Source: Mucilaginibacter gotjawali
GTDB lineage: Bacteria; Bacteroidota; Bacteroidia; Sphingobacteriales; Sphingobacteriaceae
NCBI RefSeq assembly: GCF_002355435.1
Contig: NZ_AP017313.1
Coordinates: 5,270,001 to 5,334,000 of the forward strand
Direction of reading: 5' to 3'
DNA length: 64,000 nucleotides
How positions within the stretch are numbered: the first letter of the stretch is position 1; the number at the start of each line of letters is the position of its first letter. Both the position numbers and the translations under genes were made by a program. The notes below the pieces were generated by a model. That model saw nothing but the letters and a program-made list of their open reading frames with translations. It was not told where the DNA came from and did no database searches. Positions 60,379-64,000 of this stretch are shown here, piece after piece.

Positions 60379-61893
60379 TTAAATGGCACCGTGGTTGGTT
60401 GAAAATTCAGGCGAAGGATCGCCAGCGTATACTTCGCCAATAAAACCCTCGCCCGGCGTAAACGGAATGATGAGAGCATCTTCATCCGGGAACCGCGGGA
60501 AACTATCGTGCACCATCACGCTGTTTTTAAACCGGGGATAAATAACCTTCTCTAAAAAAACCTGGTCGACCCCGTAGTTATTGGTCAACAGGTGTTTCCG
60601 GGTTTCTTTTTTTATGCTGATGGTGCTTTTTTTAATTCCCCACATGCCTGCCATTACCAGGGCATTGTGATGGATATGATCACGAATGATATGAAAATCT
60701 TTATCGGAAGCCAGCCATTGTTCAATCATTATTTTTTCGCGGAGGGTAGGCATCGAATCCAGGTCGCGGATGATAACCGCCTCTGCTCCTTCTTCAATCG
60801 CCAGAAACCGCCACGTGGTGTATCTTGCATCTACGCCGGCATTTTCCATAATCACAACTTCGCAACCGTTACCGGTTAGCAGCTTGATATAATTAGCGTC
60901 AATATCCTTTGCCACGTACACCCTGCATTTCCAACCCGGCAATAATTCGTTATACGTTTTTATTACTTTTTCCATATTCGCAGTATACACGGCATCGTTG
61001 CCAAAAAGAGAGAAGGCAATGATGTTTTTTGCCGGGCCTGTGCTATTCTTTTTCGCTGCAATAGCGTACAAATCCTTATCAAAATAATTTTGCTTCAATA
61101 GTTTCAGGCGGTCGATTAATGCTTTCGCGGGTTTTTTTTGAAGATATAAGAAATATTTTTTTCCTTCCGATCCAAGACCAACGTAATCAACAATGTTCTT
61201 CAATTCGTTCAGATGATGCTCCATCGGCCTCAAACAATGCACATCAATATACTTATTAAAAAATAGCCCGAACTTTGAATATTTCCAATGCGACCGGTCG
61301 ATGCGGTTTTTGGCCATCGGGTTCCAGCCCCGTTGTAAAAACACTGTTCTACTTAATAAAGCTGATTTGTGCAATTGTTCGGCAAAAAACAATTCGTCAG
61401 TATCCCATTTCTTGCCTAATGCATGAAGATCCTTTATAAACCTTTCAACTGTGGCCTCATCTGTATCTTTCAGTCCTATAATCTCCTGGAAATATTTACC
61501 CTTTGCGGCGATGTAGCACATCGGGTACCTTAATTCCGTTGTATAGGCATCCGAAGAAAAAATCAAAACAGCATCGTTACTATATTGCGCTATATTTTTT
61601 GTGAAATAATCTTTACTCAAAGGGATCATATCAATGTCACCGATCACGGATACCTCATCAGGAAACAGGCAGGGAATAATAAAGCGGATGACCTGCGAAA
61701 TAAACCCTGATGAGATGCCCTCAATTTGCGGGACCTTTATGATGGTACCGCTTGGATGATTGAGGTTGAGGTTACCAACAACAGCTACCGTGGGTTCGAT
61801 ACCCATATTGCGCCATGCTTTAGCCACCAGCGGCCAAAAATCGTAATAGAATGGATTATTATCTGTCGAAACTATTGCCCTGTTAATTTTCAA
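60379..61893 (-). CDS. Two-domain GT-A-like glycosyltransferase, probably TTG start
   Basis: 504 residues from TTG at 61893 (SVLKINRAIVSTDN with Met), 13 bases after the upstream stop; the ATG at 62010 overlaps the upstream gene by 104 bases. Domain 1 (~1-250) has VSVIGDIDMIPLSKDYF as a DxD site and GISSGFISQVIRFIIPCLF; domain 2 (~270-504) has FSLFGNDAVYTANMEKVIKTY and its own DxD site VIIRDLDSMPTLREK. Two different GT-A folds in one chain suggest a bifunctional enzyme or a tandem acting on successive sugars. Families are not recognised with certainty. Confidence 0.75.
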   Translation of the reverse strand: MKINRAIVSTDNNPFYYDFWPLVAKAWRNMGIEPTVAVVGNLNLNHPSGTIIKVPQIEGISSGFISQVIRFIIPCLFPDEVSVIGDIDMIPLSKDYFTKNIAQYSNDAVLIFSSDAYTTELRYPMCYIAAKGKYFQEIIGLKDTDEATVERFIKDLHALGKKWDTDELFFAEQLHKSALLSRTVFLQRGWNPMAKNRIDRSHWKYSKFGLFFNKYIDVHCLRPMEHHLNELKNIVDYVGLGSEGKKYFLYLQKKPAKALIDRLKLLKQNYFDKDLYAIAAKKNSTGPAKNIIAFSLFGNDAVYTANMEKVIKTYNELLPGWKCRVYVAKDIDANYIKLLTGNGCEVVIMENAGVDARYTTWRFLAIEEGAEAVIIRDLDSMPTLREKIMIEQWLASDKDFHIIRDHIHHNALVMAGMWGIKKSTISIKKETRKHLLTNNYGVDQVFLEKVIYPRFKNSVMVHDSFPRFPDEDALIIPFTPGEGFIGEVYAGDPSPEFSTNHGAI

Positions 61894-61906
61894 AACGCTT
61901 TGTTCA

Positions 61907-62755
61907 TTAAAATTTGTCGCGGTTAAAAAAACGCCTGAACACGCTTTTATTTGATTCAGGAATTTTATTGGCAGCCCCGGTAATGGATGCTTTCCAAAAG
62001 GCAAAATCAATTAATTGCAGGTTTTCCTTTTTTTGCTGCGCGATACCAATCAACTCCTTTAACTTATCCTGATCCTGTAAATCCTCCACCTTGTCTAAAA
62101 TAACCACGGGGAGTTTTTTGTAAAGTTCGTTATATACAGGGTAATTGCCTATTTTAATCGTAACGGCTACCCTTTTGCAATAAAGCACCTCATATAACCG
62201 GTGCGTATCAATACCATTTCCTGCCGGGCAGATCGTAGCTTCATGATCCAAAACCTTTTTTATTAACCCCGGATAATTTAATGATGGCTCATCCCAGTTG
62301 ATGAATGGCGTATTGATACAAATTTCTTTCACCGGTTTGCGGTATGCCGTGTTAGTTTGTGTATTAAAATTGGCGTACAAAAACTGTGAAGGGCGACTGT
62401 TCTCATTGCTATTAAACACTTCGTTTAACAGATTTATTTTTTCCACCGCATGCGGCCATGCAACACCATGCCCCTTTCTTTTATTAACACTTGTATTTTC
62501 CAGACCGATGGGGATGGAAATCAATCTTTCGTGGTACGTTAAATTATTCTGGCAATACCAAAAGCGGATATTATCCGGCATGAGTGAAGTTAAATTGCTC
62601 GCGATCCCTTCGTCCCCGTTTCCGGAGATCAGGATAACCTCGTTTTTAAACTTCGCAATTTTTTTAAATTCATCTTTCAGGTAATCGGTTTTGCAGAATA
62701 TGATATCCCTCCCGTTATGCAGATCGCCAAATTTATTTAGTTGCAGCAGCTCCAA
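61907..62755 (-). CDS. Exostosin-like glycosyltransferase candidate
   Basis: 282 residues. The C-terminal half ATICPAGNGIDTHRLYEVLY with VAVTIKIGNYPVYNELYKKL is like the exostosin (GT47/GT64-type) and GT10-related donor motif P-G-G-DTHRL-E. The N-terminal half (GRDIIFCKTDYLKDEFKK, ISIPIGLENTSVNKRKGHG) is unassigned. Predicted cytoplasmic GT-B-like enzyme. The gene lies three bases after the GT11 gene, in the same transcript. Confidence 0.7.
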   Translation of the reverse strand: MELLQLNKFGDLHNGRDIIFCKTDYLKDEFKKIAKFKNEVILISGNGDEGIASNLTSLMPDNIRFWYCQNNLTYHERLISIPIGLENTSVNKRKGHGVAWPHAVEKINLLNEVFNSNENSRPSQFLYANFNTQTNTAYRKPVKEICINTPFINWDEPSLNYPGLIKKVLDHEATICPAGNGIDTHRLYEVLYCKRVAVTIKIGNYPVYNELYKKLPVVILDKVEDLQDQDKLKELIGIAQQKKENLQLIDFAFWKASITGAANKIPESNKSVFRRFFNRDKF

Positions 62756-62758
62756 TGG

Positions 62759-63604
62759 TTATTTAAATTTTATCCATCCCTCCGGGATCACATTTACCGG
62801 AAGTTCTTTCCCTTCATTTTTTCCGAGCCAATACGCCGGCGCAATTACTTTGGGATGTTTGGGATTAAGGTATGCCCCCCACCAGCTGAATGAACTGGCT
62901 GACAGGATACAAACATCGGCATGGGTTAAAAACTGGAAATCAATGATCTCGGCATTCTCCGACAGGTATTTATTTTCGATATGGCCAAACTCCCGGTTGA
63001 TAAATTCAAAATCATCGCTAATGAAAATATAATAGTTTTCATCGGTGTGGATGCTATCAATCGCCCTTTTATAATAATCCGAACTCAGCGCCAGGCCGAG
63101 GCCCGCATAATCGCCACGCCGGATATGCACGGTTACATATTTTTTTGAGGCGGGAAGCGTTTTTAAAATATTTTCGAATTGCTCACAGTAGTTTCTTTTT
63201 ATCGAAAACAAATTGATGATCTCCTTTTTGTGATCAATGAAATAATCTTCGGATTGAAAAAAGCCGGTGTATAGTACCTTGTCATTAATGCTTTTTAGCT
63301 GTTCGCCTGGTGAAAGTTCATTTTCAAAAATGAGTTCATGCAATCCACAAATTCCCTTTAGCAATTTGTAAAACGCCACCTTTAAATGATGGTTGAAAAT
63401 GTTTTTGTACCCGCTGATAGTGAAAACATATTGATCCAAAACAGATAAGCGGGCTGGTTTTATGTCGAAGTAGGCCAGCACCATAAAATTGATCACGCTT
63501 TTATCGATATAAAACCTTGTTTTTAGGTTTTTTGAAACACTATAGATAAAGGCATATTGAAAAAGCTGGTTACCCAAACGACCCTCTAATCTAACTGCTA
63601 TCAT
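62759..63604 (-). CDS. GT11 alpha-1,2-fucosyltransferase
   Basis: 281 residues. MIAVRLEGRLGNQLFQYAFI is the GT11 opening; YVTVHIRRGDYAGLGLA holds the H-x-RRGDY GDP-fucose binding motif, and ICILSASSFSWWGAYLNP (here VCILSASSFSWWGAYL) is motif III. The enzyme adds L-fucose alpha-1,2 to galactose. With the GT10-like gene it gives two fucosyltransferases in the operon. Overlaps the gene upstream by four bases. Confidence 0.95.
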   Translation of the reverse strand: MIAVRLEGRLGNQLFQYAFIYSVSKNLKTRFYIDKSVINFMVLAYFDIKPARLSVLDQYVFTISGYKNIFNHHLKVAFYKLLKGICGLHELIFENELSPGEQLKSINDKVLYTGFFQSEDYFIDHKKEIINLFSIKRNYCEQFENILKTLPASKKYVTVHIRRGDYAGLGLALSSDYYKRAIDSIHTDENYYIFISDDFEFINREFGHIENKYLSENAEIIDFQFLTHADVCILSASSFSWWGAYLNPKHPKVIAPAYWLGKNEGKELPVNVIPEGWIKFK

Positions 63605-64000
63605 TTTGTCAGCTTAAGCACTCTTTTAATTTTGTTGACTGCCCTCGACAAAAAAGAGGGCTTGGGGTAAATGGCCGCATTTATTTTTTTATTTAGGTTG
63701 ACGTAAAATTGTTTTTTTGATCCTTCGGAAACCAATTTAAGCGGTCGGTTTTTAAGCTGGTAAAACCAAATGTATTTACCCTTGCCAAGCATATAGTTTA
63801 AAAACTGCTCGTCTATCCTGTCAAAAAATGGCAAAAGGGCATAGGCCGCTTTTACCGAAACCGACCAGAGGTTAGCCTCCGCATCGCGCATCCAGTATGA
63901 ATTGGCATAATCAAGCCGGTGATAGTAAAAAGTATCTTTTAGCACCACCATTTTAGCCCCGGTTATTGCCTGGCGCAGGCCAAATGTCCAGGTATCAAGC
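63601..64000 (-). CDS. Glycosyltransferase (GT2-like), 5' part beyond the window
   Basis: Partial: only the C-terminal ~132 codons are inside. The frame is open to the window edge and does not begin at the Met at 63951: LDTWTFGLRQAITGAK precedes it, like the acceptor and last helix part of GT2 enzymes (D-W-xxLRxxxxGxK). It ends with basic residues (FLSRAVNKIKRVLKLTK), a membrane-association tail. It overlaps the GT11 gene by four bases, so the operon continues upstream beyond 64000. Confidence 0.7.
   Translation of the reverse strand, partial: LDTWTFGLRQAITGAKMVVLKDTFYYHRLDYANSYWMRDAEANLWSVSVKAAYALLPFFDRIDEQFLNYMLGKGKYIWFYQLKNRPLKLVSEGSKKQFYVNLNKKINAAIYPKPSFLSRAVNKIKRVLKLTK

Noticed and set aside
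63601..63951. Complete 116-residue gene starting at 63951
   Set aside because: The frame is open upstream to the window edge with a sensible protein sequence, so this is the C-terminal part of a larger gene.

Overview
The window looks like chromosomal DNA of a Bacteroidota bacterium, most likely Sphingobacteriaceae (Mucilaginibacter/Pedobacter-like). Evidence: a gliding-type GldD lipoprotein, an isolated atpD-atpC pair with a short epsilon subunit, several matches to the Bacteroidota -7 promoter box TAnnTTTG, little Shine-Dalgarno sequence, a DUF6515-type secreted protein, and GH29/GH2 glycosidases with export signals. The genus is an inference from gene content; there is no rRNA in the window.

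Left part (1-31.8 kb), mostly short transcription units on both strands. At 0.7-2.9 kb two paralogous ~70-residue peptides, each behind its own similar promoter/leader, precede a DUF692 (MNIO, multinuclear iron oxidase) enzyme with a C-terminal extension. This looks like a compact, unusual RiPP locus and is the best candidate for an undescribed system here. It is followed by a secreted FAD oxidoreductase, a YfiT/DinB-type protein, a secreted HMA-like protein, a DUF6515-like secreted protein, a four-gene two-component operon (9.6-6.3 kb), ApbE, prfA, GH29 fucosidase, M1 aminopeptidase, gldD, aroE, GH2 beta-galactosidase and a DinD-like protein. Next come a PQQ-type propeller lipoprotein and a small accessory patch (22.5-24.1 kb): a gene truncated by a 34-bp tandem duplication, an HNH nuclease translationally coupled to a 57-residue Ogr-like zinc finger, a vsr remnant and an inverted-repeat element. 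Then follow atpD-atpC, a second inverted-repeat element, a quinone oxidoreductase, a large ABC permease and an AbiEi/AbiEii type IV toxin-antitoxin pair.

Middle (31.9-34.4 kb): peroxiredoxin, tRNA-Arg(ACG), adk and obgE on the plus strand, separated by spacers built of short degenerate repeated words.

Right part (34.45-64.0 kb): a single, densely overlapping minus-strand operon for a surface or secreted polysaccharide, running off the right edge. It holds about 27 genes: many GT2 and GT-B glycosyltransferases, GT10- and GT11-type fucosyltransferases, a GT61 enzyme, three acyltransferase-3 proteins (one broken), a WcaF-type acetyltransferase, SAM and FkbM methyltransferases, a Wzy-like polymerase split at an A8 run, and a GT2-exosortase fusion. 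Most neighbours overlap by a few bases or are separated by fewer than 40, so the locus is probably transcribed and translated as one unit. The fucosyltransferases suggest a fucosylated glycan.
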